A stretch of DNA of 64,000 nucleotides, from positions 1-64,000 of the forward strand of contig NZ_QJVJ01000002.1 in NCBI RefSeq assembly GCF_003217775.1, given 5' to 3'. The DNA comes from Paenibacillus flagellatus (GTDB lineage Bacteria; Bacillota; Bacilli; Paenibacillales; NBRC-103111). Each line of letters begins with the position of its first letter. Within the stretch, counting starts at the first letter, position 1. Below are positions 8,149-16,733 of the stretch, in pieces. A program made the position numbers and the translations under genes. The notes beneath the pieces were generated by a model. The model worked only from the letters and a program-made list of their open reading frames with translations, was not told where the DNA came from and did not search any database.

Positions 8149-9618
8149 ATGACCGTACGAAAGAAAATGTCCGTCGGCCTGATCGGCTTGCTGGTCGCCC
8201 TGTTGACGGGGATGGCCGTCTGGCCCGCCGCCGGTGCCGAAGTCCGAAGCCGAACGGAGATCATAGCCGAAATTGACGAGTACGTCCGGAACACGATGGA
8301 AGCGAACCATATTTCCGGCGCTTCCCTCGCCGTCGCTTATGGGGAAGAACGGTTTTATACGCAAGGCTACGGCTCCTACGCCGACGGCAAACCTATAACG
8401 GCTTCGACACCGTTCCCGATCGCCTCGCTCAGCAAATCGATGACCGCGCTGGCCGTCCTGCAGCTGGCGGATCAAGGCCGGATCGATCTGGATGCGCCCT
8501 ATGTATCCTACTTTCCCGAAGCGTCGCCCTCGGACGAGCGCGTCAATCGCATCACGGTCCGGCATTTGCTGAATCAGACCAGCGGCCTAACCGATCGGGT
8601 GAACCCCGACATGACGAAAGCCGTTCAATCCCGCACGCTGCAGGAGATCGTCCCTTCGTTGAACGAGGTGAAGCCGGCCTACGATCCCGGCACCAAGTAC
8701 GGCTATCATAACCCGAACTATCAATTTTTGGCGCTGCTGGTCGAACGGGTGAGCGGGCGGCCGTTTGCCGAGTATGTCCGCGATTCGATTTTCGTTCCGT
8801 TGGGGATGAAGGACACGTACAGCGTCCGGACAACGTCGGCCATCCAAGAGAATCCGGCCGTTCCGCGCGGTCATTATGTGCTCCTGGGCAAGCCGATCGT
8901 CCAAGCCGAGCCGTTATGGTTTGTCGACGGCCCCGCCGGCGTCATCTCCACGGCCGACGATATGGCCGCCTGGATGCGTGCGCAGTACGATCTTCCGCTG
9001 CTTTCCCCCAAGCTCCTGGAACAGTATCACGCGGCGGGGGCTGTTGCCCCTTATGGGATGGGGTGGATGGCTGCCCGGGACGACACGCGGGGCCGGACGA
9101 TTTCGCACTCGGGCATATTTTGGACTTATAAGGCGGAGGAGACCGTTTATTTGGATAAGCGGCTCGGGATCGCCATGATGTTCGATACCGGGATGAACGT
9201 GTTCGTCGATTACGGCGCATTCGTAAAAGGTGTCGCCCGGATCATGACGGGAGAGGCGGCCGAACGCTCCGTCATCAACGGCCGGAACATGGAGGTGGCG
9301 ATGCTGCTGCTCCTGGCGGCGACGATGCTGCGGGGCGGGTATCGGTTCTACCGGCTGAAAACGGGCGGGAACCGGAACGCGGCATCCCGGGGCAGGCTGA
9401 TCCTCTCGGCGGCAAGCGTCTTGCTCCCCGCACTGCTTTTGCTGGGGGTGAAGCCGATTCTGGCCTTCGTCGGCGGAGGGAGGGTGCTGCCCTGGACCGG
9501 CATCTGGATGGCGATGCCGTCTCTCATCGTTTGGCTGGCGACGGTTGCGGCGATTCAGCTGGGAAGCTTCGTTTGGCGTCTCCGCCTCTACTTTAACGGG
9601 AAGAGGAGAGGGGGATAG
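8149..9618 (+). CDS. Membrane-anchored beta-lactamase-fold serine hydrolase (FmtA/PBP4*-like)
   Basis: A 489-residue protein. ATG 8149 is preceded by AAGGAG; an earlier in-frame ATG at 8116 has no site. A signal peptide covers about 1-30 (WPAAGAEV). The hydrolase domain has S-x-x-K in SLSKS (about 91), Y-x-N in YHNPNYQ (about 187) and HSG in place of H/KTG (about 318). After about residue 380 there are three or four hydrophobic helices, so the enzyme works outside the cell while held in the membrane. It lies 52 bp after the histidine kinase gene and is probably part of that operon. Possible roles are cell-wall editing or hydrolysis of an external ester or peptide. Three hydrolases of this fold occur within 13 kb. 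Confidence 0.85.
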   Translation: MTVRKKMSVGLIGLLVALLTGMAVWPAAGAEVRSRTEIIAEIDEYVRNTMEANHISGASLAVAYGEERFYTQGYGSYADGKPITASTPFPIASLSKSMTALAVLQLADQGRIDLDAPYVSYFPEASPSDERVNRITVRHLLNQTSGLTDRVNPDMTKAVQSRTLQEIVPSLNEVKPAYDPGTKYGYHNPNYQFLALLVERVSGRPFAEYVRDSIFVPLGMKDTYSVRTTSAIQENPAVPRGHYVLLGKPIVQAEPLWFVDGPAGVISTADDMAAWMRAQYDLPLLSPKLLEQYHAAGAVAPYGMGWMAARDDTRGRTISHSGIFWTYKAEETVYLDKRLGIAMMFDTGMNVFVDYGAFVKGVARIMTGEAAERSVINGRNMEVAMLLLLAATMLRGGYRFYRLKTGGNRNAASRGRLILSAASVLLPALLLLGVKPILAFVGGGRVLPWTGIWMAMPSLIVWLATVAAIQLGSFVWRLRLYFNGKRRGG

Positions 9619-9669
9619 AAGGGCGACCAGCTGAAGAGGTAAGGGGGCGGGAACGGCCTCGAGAACGGA

Positions 9670-9694
9670 GGACGGCTATGGTTTTTAGCCGTCC
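9670..9694. terminator. Shared terminator between convergent genes
   Basis: Perfect 9-bp stem GGACGGCTA / TAGCCGTCC with a 7-base loop, between the hydrolase (plus) and the Acg-like gene (minus). The tails are only moderately T-rich on either side. Confidence 0.6.
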
Positions 9695-9703
9695 CCGTTT
9701 CGT

Positions 9704-10909
9704 TTACGGCCGGTTTTCCACGATATCCATGACGTCGCGTCTCATCGTCCGCCGGGCTTCGCGGGTCGGCTCGCCGATCCGCACGAACAGCTGAATGGTG
9801 CCGGATTCGGGGGCGTACTCCCGATGGATGCCGTCGTACAGCGGCTTCATTTCGGCGTATTCCTCCAGCACTTGACTGGGCGGCTGGACGGCCAGCCCCA
9901 TCCGGTGAGCGGTCAGCACGAGTCTGGAATACAGCATGCCGGCCTTCACCTGATGGGCTCTCGTGTTCCCCTTCGTGAAGATCATGGCGTACGCCGGAGT
10001 ATGCTCGACGGCATCACGCGTCGACTTCACGAATAAGTCCGCCGTGGCCTTCTCGCTGTTGATCGAAGGAATCGCCGTCATGAGTCCTTGCATCGCATGC
10101 TTCATCAGCCCGCCGAGCCCTTGGCCTTCCAGCGAAAAGCCGTAGCGGTACTTGTTCTTCTCGTATTCGTTGGCGCGGAATAGGGCGGCCGATTCCAGGC
10201 TGATGCGGTGCACCGCGGCTTCCGTCACGGCGCCTTCGACGGCGTACGTGCCGAGACGTTTTTTATGTTCTTGATCCTGAAACACGTTCAGGGAAAGCTC
10301 GGAGTCGTCCGTCAGCCGGCGCAGCCGATCGATTTGGCCGTCCGTCAAAGGCTTATCCTCGTACGGGCTCCGGTTTGTATCGGGCCGGAACAGGAATTCG
10401 TAAAGCGGGTCGTCCTCAGGCTCCGCGCCCGTCAAGGCGACTTGGGCCACCGGCTTGACGTTCATGCTTTCCGCCAGACGCCCTTCGTCGTAGCTTCCGT
10501 CGGGGAAAAGCGTAATGGCGGTCATGTAGCCGAGCTTTTCCCCGGCGACCCGCACGTATTCCAGAAACGTGCCCGCCGAAACCAGCGTTTGTCTGGCATA
10601 CGGATCGACCTCGCCGGTTAACCGGGTGCTGTCGACGAACAAATAAAAGACGTTCGGGTCGTCGGGGGCGAGCCGGACTTTCCACGCCTGCATGTTATGT
10701 CCGTTTGCCGCCAGCAAGCCGTGAGCGGCCAGCCGGATACGGGGATCGTCGAACTGCCGGTGATAATCCCGGCTCCACGGTTCCAAGTAGCGGGGGGTTG
10801 CGAAAATTCCGCTTGCGATCAGCAAACCGGCGAACGCGACGAAGACCAACGCGACGACGCCCAGGAGGAGACTCGTCCACATGTTCCTTTTCCTTGTTCT
10901 CCTCTTCAT
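9704..10909 (-). CDS. Acg-family FMN-binding nitroreductase-like protein
   Basis: A 401-residue protein with an N-terminal membrane anchor (about 11-33). The remainder has the layout of Acg-type nitroreductases: two diverged nitroreductase halves, with the opening LAAHGLLAANGHNMQAWKVRL (about 61-81) matching the usual ANGHNTQPW flavin-site motif, and the closing LVLTAHRMGLAVQPPSQVLE. In mycobacteria Acg sequesters FMN rather than acting as a normal reductase; the role here is open. The ATG lies one base after the stop of the TetR gene and uses GGAGGGCGAG, which is inside that gene. The two are therefore one translationally coupled operon. Confidence 0.85.
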   Translation of the reverse strand: MKRRTRKRNMWTSLLLGVVALVFVAFAGLLIASGIFATPRYLEPWSRDYHRQFDDPRIRLAAHGLLAANGHNMQAWKVRLAPDDPNVFYLFVDSTRLTGEVDPYARQTLVSAGTFLEYVRVAGEKLGYMTAITLFPDGSYDEGRLAESMNVKPVAQVALTGAEPEDDPLYEFLFRPDTNRSPYEDKPLTDGQIDRLRRLTDDSELSLNVFQDQEHKKRLGTYAVEGAVTEAAVHRISLESAALFRANEYEKNKYRYGFSLEGQGLGGLMKHAMQGLMTAIPSINSEKATADLFVKSTRDAVEHTPAYAMIFTKGNTRAHQVKAGMLYSRLVLTAHRMGLAVQPPSQVLEEYAEMKPLYDGIHREYAPESGTIQLFVRIGEPTREARRTMRRDVMDIVENRP

Positions 10910-10910
10910 C

Positions 10911-11591
10911 TCACTCGCCCTCCGGCGTTACCCGAATGGAGCGGATCAGCAAATCGAAAGCGTCGGCGATCAGCCGGTCGGCGCTGCTGTTATGGTAATG
11001 CCCGATATAGCGCGCCTTCGTCCGGGCCGTCTTGAACACGCCGACCGTACATGCCCATAGAACGAGCGCGGTGCCCGCCGCGTCGATATCCGGGCGCACG
11101 GTGCCTTCCTCCATGCCTTGGTTCAACAAGCGGACCAAATGCCCCAATACGATTTCCCCTTGCTCGTAACACTCCTCCCGCGATCGATCGGGCACGCTCT
11201 TGTCGAAATCCCGCTCCCCGTTCTCGTATTCGAGTATGGCGTTGAAATAATTCGGATATTCGCGGCTGAACCGATAAAGCGCGTCGCCGATTCGCCGGAT
11301 GCCGTCCAAAGCGGAACGGGGCGCGTCCCGCTGAAATTCGTCGGCCATCATGCGGTTCAGCAGCTTGTACCCGCGCAGCATGATTTCGAAATAAAGCTGT
11401 TCTTTGCTGTTGAAATAAACGTAGACGGTCCGTTTGCTGAACTCCGCCGTCTTGGCCACGTCGTCGATCGTCGTCGAATCGTATCCTTTATCGAAAAACA
11501 GTTTTTCGGCGGCGTCGATTATGTCGTTTCTGCGCATTTCTTTTTCTTTTTGCTTGCGTTCCGAAAGTCCGATGACCGTTCCCTCCTGCAC
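10911..11591 (-). CDS. TetR-family regulator (autoregulated)
   Basis: A protein of up to 226 residues. The N-terminal TetR helix-turn-helix is clear (IIDAAEKLFFDKGYDSTTIDD, then FSKRTVYVYFNSKEQL). The start is uncertain: GTG 11591 gives the length used here but has no good site. AGGAGGG falls just inside the frame, and the next ATG (residue 19) is also possible. The upstream leader has a perfect 9-1-9 palindrome and a second inverted repeat on the promoter, so it probably represses itself and the Acg-like gene that follows in the same operon. The ligand is unknown. Confidence 0.88.
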   Translation of the reverse strand: MQEGTVIGLSERKQKEKEMRRNDIIDAAEKLFFDKGYDSTTIDDVAKTAEFSKRTVYVYFNSKEQLYFEIMLRGYKLLNRMMADEFQRDAPRSALDGIRRIGDALYRFSREYPNYFNAILEYENGERDFDKSVPDRSREECYEQGEIVLGHLVRLLNQGMEEGTVRPDIDAAGTALVLWACTVGVFKTARTKARYIGHYHNSSADRLIADAFDLLIRSIRVTPEGE

Positions 11592-11604
11592 TCGAATGAA
11601 TAAA

Positions 11605-11659
11605 AGTAAACTATTAGTTTACTTATTTGCATGGTAGTGCAAATTCCATTCGTTGTCAA
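11605..11659 (-). promoter_or_regulatory. TetR promoter with two palindromes
   Basis: On the minus strand, TTGACA (11659-11654), a 17-base spacer and TACCAT (11636-11631). A perfect palindrome AGTAAACTA-T-TAGTTTACT (11605-11623) lies just downstream of the start site. A second inverted repeat ATTTGCA-6-TGCAAAT (about 11625-11644) covers the -10. The first is the likely TetR operator. Confidence 0.75.
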
Positions 11660-11791
11660 TCGTTTACCGCAGATGCTTTTGCGGAGCCGGACAGGAAATA
11701 GCGGGGACTTTCCACTTCTCTCCCTCCGGCAATTGAGTTACACTGGAGACGACATAAGCCGTCGCGCGACGGCGTTGAACGGGGGGTTATC

Positions 11792-14506
11792 ATGTCCGTA
11801 CCGGTCGTATCCACCAAGCTGCATATCCCGATTCTCCGGCCTCGGACCGTCTTCCGTCCCCGCCTGATCGAACGTTTGAACGCAGGCATGAACCGCAAGC
11901 TGACGCTGCTCTCCGCCTCCGCCGGCTCCGGCAAAACGACGCTCCTCGGCGAATGGCTCGCCGGCGGTCCGCTGCCGGCCGCCTGGCTGTCGCTGGACGA
12001 GACCGATAACGATCCCGTCCGGTTCTGGACGAGCTTGATCGCCGCCCTGCGGACGATTGCGCCGAATATCGGGGAAGGCGCGCTCGGCTTGCTTCGCTCC
12101 CCTCAGCCGCCTTCGTCCGAGTCGATCGCGGCGATGCTTCTCCATGAGATCGACACCGCCGTACCGAGCCGCTTCGCGCTTGTCCTCGACGATTACCACG
12201 AGATCGGCGCCGGATCGATCGACGGCGCCGTCGCCCTGCTCATCGAGCGGATGCCGCCGCGGATGCACCTGGTCGTCTCCACGCGCGAAGATCCGCGCCT
12301 GCCCTTGGCCCGGCTGCGCGTCAGGGATCAGCTGACCGAGCTGCGCGCCGCGGACCTGCGGTTCACGCTGCCCGAAGCGGACGACTTTCTCGGCCGGGTG
12401 ATGGGGCTCGACCTTGGCGCGGACAGCGTCGCTCTGCTCGAATCCCGCACGGAAGGCTGGATCGCCGGGCTGCAGCTGGCCGCGCTGTCCTTGCAGGGAC
12501 GAACCGACCCCGCCGGCTTCATCCGGTCGTTTTCCGGGAGCCATCCGTTCGTGCTCGACTATTTGACCGAGGAGGTGCTGCGCCGGCAGCCCGCTTCCGT
12601 TCAATCGTTCCTGCTGCGCACGTCCGTCCTCGACCGGCTGTGCGGCCCGCTGTGCGACGCGGTCGTCGGCAGCGGCGGAGAAGGGGAGAGGTCCGCATCC
12701 GCGCCGTCCGGCCAAGACCTGCTGGAGGCGCTCGAACGCGCCAACCTGTTCCTCGTCCCGCTCGACAGCGAGCGGCGCTGGTACCGCTATCACCATCTGT
12801 TCGGCGATTTGCTGCGGAAACGGCTGCTTCGGAGCCCCGCTTCGGCCGTCGGGGACGCGGAAGGGGGGACGGCGGTCCTCCATGTGCGCGCCAGCGTCTG
12901 GTACGAAGAGAACGGTCACGAGCTGGAAGCGTTCCGGCATGCCGCCGCCGCCGGCGATACCCGGCGCGCCGCCCGGCTGCTCGAGGGGAACGGGATGCCG
13001 CTTCTTTTCCGCGGAGCGGTCGCTCCCGTACGGGGCTGGCTCGATTCGCTGCCTCGCGAGATGATGGACGCGGCGCCGGCGCTCTGGGTGACGTACGCCT
13101 CCGCGCTGCTCATGGCAGGCGAGCTGACCGGCGTCGAACCGAAGCTGCAGGCGGCGGAGCGGGCGCTGGAAGGCGTCGGGCGGGACGAGGCCGTGCGGGA
13201 CTTGATCGGGCATATCGCCTCGATCCGCGCCGCGCTGGCCGTAAGCAGACACGACGCGGACGCCGTCATGGCCGAATCGCGCCGCGCCCTGGAGCATGTG
13301 CACCCGGACAATTTGCCCGTCCGCACGGCCACGGCGTGGGCGCTCGGATACGCCCTGCAGCTTCGGGGCGATCGGGCCGCAGCCGGCAGGGCGTACGCCG
13401 AGGCGCTGGCGATCAGCGAGAAGATCGGGCATGCGATGATCGCCCTCATGGCGGCGCTCGGCCTCGGGCACGTGCAGGAGGCGGAGAACCGGCTCCCGAT
13501 GGCGGCGGAGACGTACCGGCGCGTGCTCGACATGGCCGGCGATGCGCCGCCGCCGGCCGCCTGCGAAGCGCAGCTGGGGTTGGCCCGCCTATCGTACGAA
13601 TGGAACGATCTCGACGCCGCCCTGCGGCACGCCGAGCTCGGCGTCGGGCTGGCGAACCGGTTCGACCAATCGGACCGCGTCGCGGCGGGCGAGCTGATGA
13701 TCGCCCGAGTGAAGCTGGCGCAGGGGGAGACGGACGAAGCGGCCGCTTTGCTGGAGAAGGTCGACCACGACGCCCGCCGGCTGCCGTTCGCGAATGTGCA
13801 GCGCCCGATCGCCGCCGTCCGGTCGCTTGCGCTGCTCCGCCAAGGCAGCCCGGAGGGGGCCGCCCGTCTGGCGCGGGAGCACGATCTTCCCGTCAGCCTG
13901 GCCCGGGTGCGCCTCGCCCAAGGCGACCCTTCCGCGGCGCTGGCGGCGTTGGCCCCGCTGATCGAGCGGGCGGAAGCGAGCGGATGGGAGGACGAGCGGC
14001 TGAGGGCGACGGTCGTGCAGGCGGTCGCCCTGTACGCGCACGGCGAGCCGGACGAAGCGTTCAAGGCGCTAGCCGAGGCGCTGGCGGCAGCCAGGCCCGG
14101 CGGCTTCGTCCGGACGTTCGTCGACGAAGGCGCGCCGATGTACCGGCTGCTGCGCGAAGCGTCGGCACGCGGAACGATGCCGGATTACGCGGGCAAGCTG
14201 CTGGCCGCGTTCGGGGCGGAGTTTCCGGCTGCGGAGGCCGAAGACGAAGCGGCCCGCCGTTCTTCGGCCCGGCCGGAGCGGCCGCTCGTCGAGCCGCTGA
14301 GCGAGCGCGAGCTGGAGGTGCTGCGGCTCGTCGCCCAAGGGCTGTCGAACCGCGAAATCGGCGAGAAGCTGTTCATCGCGCTGAGTACGGTCAAGGGGCA
14401 CAACCGGATCATTTTCGACAAGCTGCAGGTGAAGCGTCGCACCGAAGCGGTCGCGCTGGCGCGCTCGATGGGCTTGCTGCGGGATTCGCCCGAAACGATA
14501 CTTTAG
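11792..14506 (+). CDS. MalT-like LuxR-family ATPase regulator
   Basis: A 904-residue protein with the site GGGGGG before the ATG. The order of domains is that of large ATP-binding LuxR (LAL/MalT) regulators. It has a STAND-type ATPase at the N-terminus with the P-loop SAGSGKTT (43-50) and the Walker-B-like FALVLDDYHEI (about 128). A long helical sensor of TPR-like repeats covers about 330-790. The C-terminal LuxR helix-turn-helix is LSERELEVLRLVAQGLSNREIGEKL (about 835-860). Such proteins oligomerise with ATP and an inducer, then activate transcription. No target is evident; the next gene, 63 bp downstream in the same direction, is a candidate. The GC content is very high, and long open frames on other strands here are shadows. 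Confidence 0.92.
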   Translation: MSVPVVSTKLHIPILRPRTVFRPRLIERLNAGMNRKLTLLSASAGSGKTTLLGEWLAGGPLPAAWLSLDETDNDPVRFWTSLIAALRTIAPNIGEGALGLLRSPQPPSSESIAAMLLHEIDTAVPSRFALVLDDYHEIGAGSIDGAVALLIERMPPRMHLVVSTREDPRLPLARLRVRDQLTELRAADLRFTLPEADDFLGRVMGLDLGADSVALLESRTEGWIAGLQLAALSLQGRTDPAGFIRSFSGSHPFVLDYLTEEVLRRQPASVQSFLLRTSVLDRLCGPLCDAVVGSGGEGERSASAPSGQDLLEALERANLFLVPLDSERRWYRYHHLFGDLLRKRLLRSPASAVGDAEGGTAVLHVRASVWYEENGHELEAFRHAAAAGDTRRAARLLEGNGMPLLFRGAVAPVRGWLDSLPREMMDAAPALWVTYASALLMAGELTGVEPKLQAAERALEGVGRDEAVRDLIGHIASIRAALAVSRHDADAVMAESRRALEHVHPDNLPVRTATAWALGYALQLRGDRAAAGRAYAEALAISEKIGHAMIALMAALGLGHVQEAENRLPMAAETYRRVLDMAGDAPPPAACEAQLGLARLSYEWNDLDAALRHAELGVGLANRFDQSDRVAAGELMIARVKLAQGETDEAAALLEKVDHDARRLPFANVQRPIAAVRSLALLRQGSPEGAARLAREHDLPVSLARVRLAQGDPSAALAALAPLIERAEASGWEDERLRATVVQAVALYAHGEPDEAFKALAEALAAARPGGFVRTFVDEGAPMYRLLREASARGTMPDYAGKLLAAFGAEFPAAEAEDEAARRSSARPERPLVEPLSERELEVLRLVAQGLSNREIGEKLFIALSTVKGHNRIIFDKLQVKRRTEAVALARSMGLLRDSPETIL

Positions 14507-14569
14507 TAGCTGTAGTCCGCACCCGGTTCCCTGTATACTGAGAGCAAACTTGAGGCATGGGGGAAACCG

Positions 14570-15496
14570 ATGAAAGCGATGGTCTGCACGACTTACGGAC
14601 CGCCGGACGTGCTCCAACTCCAAGAGGTGGAGACGTGCAAGCCGAAGGACCGTGAAATCAGGGTCAAAATCGTCGCGACGACCGTAACGGCGGGGGACAT
14701 CCGCGTGCGCAGCTTCAACAGTCCGTTACTGTTCTGGCTTCCGATGCGGCTGGTTCTCGGCATCCGGAAGCCGCGAAAGCCGATACTCGGCGTGGAGATG
14801 GCCGGCGTTGTCGACGAAACGGGCAAATCGGTGACGCGATTCAAGAAAGGCGACCCGGTTTTCGCCTTGACCGGCATGCGATTCGGCGGTTACGCCGAGT
14901 ACGTCTGTCTGCCCGAGGATGGGCTGATCGGGCTCAAGCCGGACAATGCGACCTATGAGGAAGCCGCCTCCATCTTGTTCGGGGCGACGACGGCGCTTTA
15001 TTTCTTGAGAAAAGGCGGCATCCGGAGCGGACACAAAGTCGCGATTTACGGAGCTTCCGGATCGGTCGGGACGGCGGCGGTCCAGCTCGCCCGTTACTTC
15101 GGGGCGGACGTGACGGCGATATGCAGTGCCGCGAACGCCGAATGGGTGAAGGCGCTGGGAGCCGATCGGGCCGTCGATTATGCGAAGGAGGATTTTACGA
15201 CAAGCGGGGAGCGGTACGACATCGTGTTCGACGCCGTCGGGAAGAGCTCCAAATCCGTTTGCCGGAAGGCGCTCGCTCCGAACGGGACGTTTGTGACGGT
15301 CGACGGGCAAGGGATTGCGAAGGTCGTGCCGGAGCATATCGCGTTCATCAAGGAGCTGATGGAGGCGGGGCGGCTCCGGTCGGTCATCGACAGACGGTAT
15401 CCGCTGGAGCGGGTTCCGGAGGCGCACGGGTACGTGGAACAAGGGCATAAGAAGGGAAACGTGGTCATTACGGTGACGGCCGCTCCCGAGGCTTGA
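14570..15496 (+). CDS. Zinc-independent MDR-family NAD(P)H quinone oxidoreductase-like protein
   Basis: A 308-residue protein of the medium-chain dehydrogenase/reductase family. It has the GroES-like N-terminus (GDIRVRSF, then ILGVEMAGVVDETG) and the nucleotide-binding fold with YGASGSVGTAAVQLA (about 162-176). The catalytic-zinc cysteine region of alcohol dehydrogenases is missing, which points to a quinone or enone reductase. The substrate cannot be assigned. A strong terminator follows. It is 63 bp after the LuxR gene and may be co-transcribed with it. Confidence 0.88.
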   Translation: MKAMVCTTYGPPDVLQLQEVETCKPKDREIRVKIVATTVTAGDIRVRSFNSPLLFWLPMRLVLGIRKPRKPILGVEMAGVVDETGKSVTRFKKGDPVFALTGMRFGGYAEYVCLPEDGLIGLKPDNATYEEAASILFGATTALYFLRKGGIRSGHKVAIYGASGSVGTAAVQLARYFGADVTAICSAANAEWVKALGADRAVDYAKEDFTTSGERYDIVFDAVGKSSKSVCRKALAPNGTFVTVDGQGIAKVVPEHIAFIKELMEAGRLRSVIDRRYPLERVPEAHGYVEQGHKKGNVVITVTAAPEA

Positions 15497-15503
15497 CGAA
15501 GCC

Positions 15504-15532
15504 GCGTCCTCCGATCGGAGGGCGCTTTTTTT
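15504..15532 (+). terminator. Intrinsic terminator
   Basis: GCG-CCTCCG/CGGAGG-CGC stem around a central AT, followed by seven T. Ends the oxidoreductase transcript. Confidence 0.9.
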
Positions 15533-15555
15533 ATGGCGGGTTGAACGGGGCATTT

Positions 15556-15576
15556 ACATACATACAGCATGTATGT
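15556..15576 (+). promoter_or_regulatory. Palindromic operator upstream of VOC-TetR pair
   Basis: ACATACAT-5-ATGTATGT: perfect 8-bp arms, 38 bases before the VOC gene. It is a likely site for the TetR protein encoded as the second gene of the pair. Confidence 0.7.
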
Positions 15577-15613
15577 TAAAGTGGTGACAGCATCCCGAAA
15601 GGAGCTTTCCCCC

Positions 15614-16075
15614 ATGAGAACGAACAGTTTCTATCCCGTCCTTCTGACGGACCGAGTCGCCGACACCTCCGCGTTTTACGTCGAGCATTTCGGATTCGAG
15701 AAAGTATTCGAGGCAAGCTGGTACGTCAGCCTGAAAATGTCCGGTCCGGACACGCCGTACGAGCTGGCCGTTCTCGACGCCGGCCATCCGACGATTCCCG
15801 AAGCGTTTCGGACCCGGGTGCAAGGACTGATCCTCAACTTCGAAGTCGACGACGTCGACGCGGAGTACGAGCGGCTCATCCGCCGAGGGAGGCTGCCGCT
15901 GGAGCTGGACATTCGGGACGAAGAGTTCGGCCAGCGCCATTTCATCACGTCCGATCCGAACGGCGTATTGATCGATGTCATCAAGGTCATTCCGCCGACG
16001 GAGCAGTACGGCGGCCACTATATCGCGTCGGGCGAAGACGGCGGGGAGACCGGAGAGCAGGATGAGAAGAAATAA
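15614..16075 (+). CDS. VOC-superfamily (glyoxalase/bleomycin-resistance-like) protein
   Basis: A 153-residue protein. ATG 15614 has GAAAGGAG upstream; the ATG at 15569 lies inside the operator and is rejected. It has the paired beta-alpha-beta-beta-beta units of the VOC fold: [22 protein letters not shown] at the N-terminus and [16 protein letters not shown], with [13 protein letters not shown], at the C-terminus. Members include glyoxalases, dioxygenases and drug-binding resistance proteins. The glutamate/histidine metal set is only partly visible, so binding rather than catalysis is possible. The following TetR gene overlaps its end by 14 bases. Confidence 0.88.
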   Translation: MRTNSFYPVLLTDRVADTSAFYVEHFGFEKVFEASWYVSLKMSGPDTPYELAVLDAGHPTIPEAFRTRVQGLILNFEVDDVDAEYERLIRRGRLPLELDIRDEEFGQRHFITSDPNGVLIDVIKVIPPTEQYGGHYIASGEDGGETGEQDEKK

Positions 16076-16685
16076 AGCGGAGACGGACGAAACGATTCGC
16101 CGGCTGATTCGCATCGCGAGGGAGCATTTTACCGAGCATGGGTATACGAATACGGCGCTGGAGTCGGTCGTCCAAGAGGCGAACATGACGCGCGGAGCGG
16201 TCTATCATCATTTCCGCAGCAAGAAGGAGCTGTTCCGGGCCGTGCTCGAAGCGGTTCAGCAGGAAGCCGCCGAACGGGTGGAACGGGACGCTTCGCGGAG
16301 CGAAGACGTCTGGCAGCAGCTTTACCTCGGCTGCCGCGCTTTCGTGCTGGCCGCGGTGGAGCCCCGCAGCAAGCGGATTATGCTGATCGACGGCCCGGCG
16401 GTGTTGGGCTGGGACGTCTGGCGGGCGATCGATGCGAACCATTCGATGCGCCTGCTGCGGGGACAGCTGGAAACGATGCGGGAGCAAGGATGCTTCGGCG
16501 ACGTTCCGATCGACGCGCTGACGCATTTTATATCGGGAGCGCTGAACGAGACGTCGCTTTGGCTCGCCCACGAGTCGGTCCGCCCGGAAGCGCTGGAGGA
16601 CACGATGAAGGTGATCGCCTTATTCCTGGAAGGCTTCCGGCGGCGGCCTGGACAGGCGTCGGAACGGAACGGACCGTCCGATTGA
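16062..16685 (+). CDS. TetR-family regulator of the VOC operon
   Basis: A 207-residue protein whose ATG overlaps the end of the VOC gene; GGAGAG inside that gene serves as its site. A clear TetR helix-turn-helix is present (ARECHF-like helix at [19 protein letters not shown], then [17 protein letters not shown]). The C-terminal domain is helical with no recognisable ligand. Gene order (target first, regulator second), overlap and a perfect palindrome upstream of the pair indicate an autorepressed detoxification unit. Confidence 0.9.
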   Translation: MRRNKAETDETIRRLIRIAREHFTEHGYTNTALESVVQEANMTRGAVYHHFRSKKELFRAVLEAVQQEAAERVERDASRSEDVWQQLYLGCRAFVLAAVEPRSKRIMLIDGPAVLGWDVWRAIDANHSMRLLRGQLETMREQGCFGDVPIDALTHFISGALNETSLWLAHESVRPEALEDTMKVIALFLEGFRRRPGQASERNGPSD

Positions 16686-16733
16686 ACGATCCGTCCGGGC
16701 CCGGCCGACGGCCGGAGACGGCGGCGACAGCCT

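Noticed and set aside
5138-9618. True beta-lactamase resistance genes
   Set aside because: The motifs (YST, HSG) and domain layout fit class C-like esterases and PBP-related hydrolases. Resistance cannot be inferred.
11738-13471. A 577-codon minus-strand frame opposite the LuxR-type gene
   Set aside because: No ribosome site, no domain, and low-complexity basic composition.
12640-14541. A 633-codon plus-strand frame inside the LuxR-type gene
   Set aside because: Extreme Arg/Gly/Ala composition and no start signal. The LuxR frame has recognisable P-loop and helix-turn-helix.
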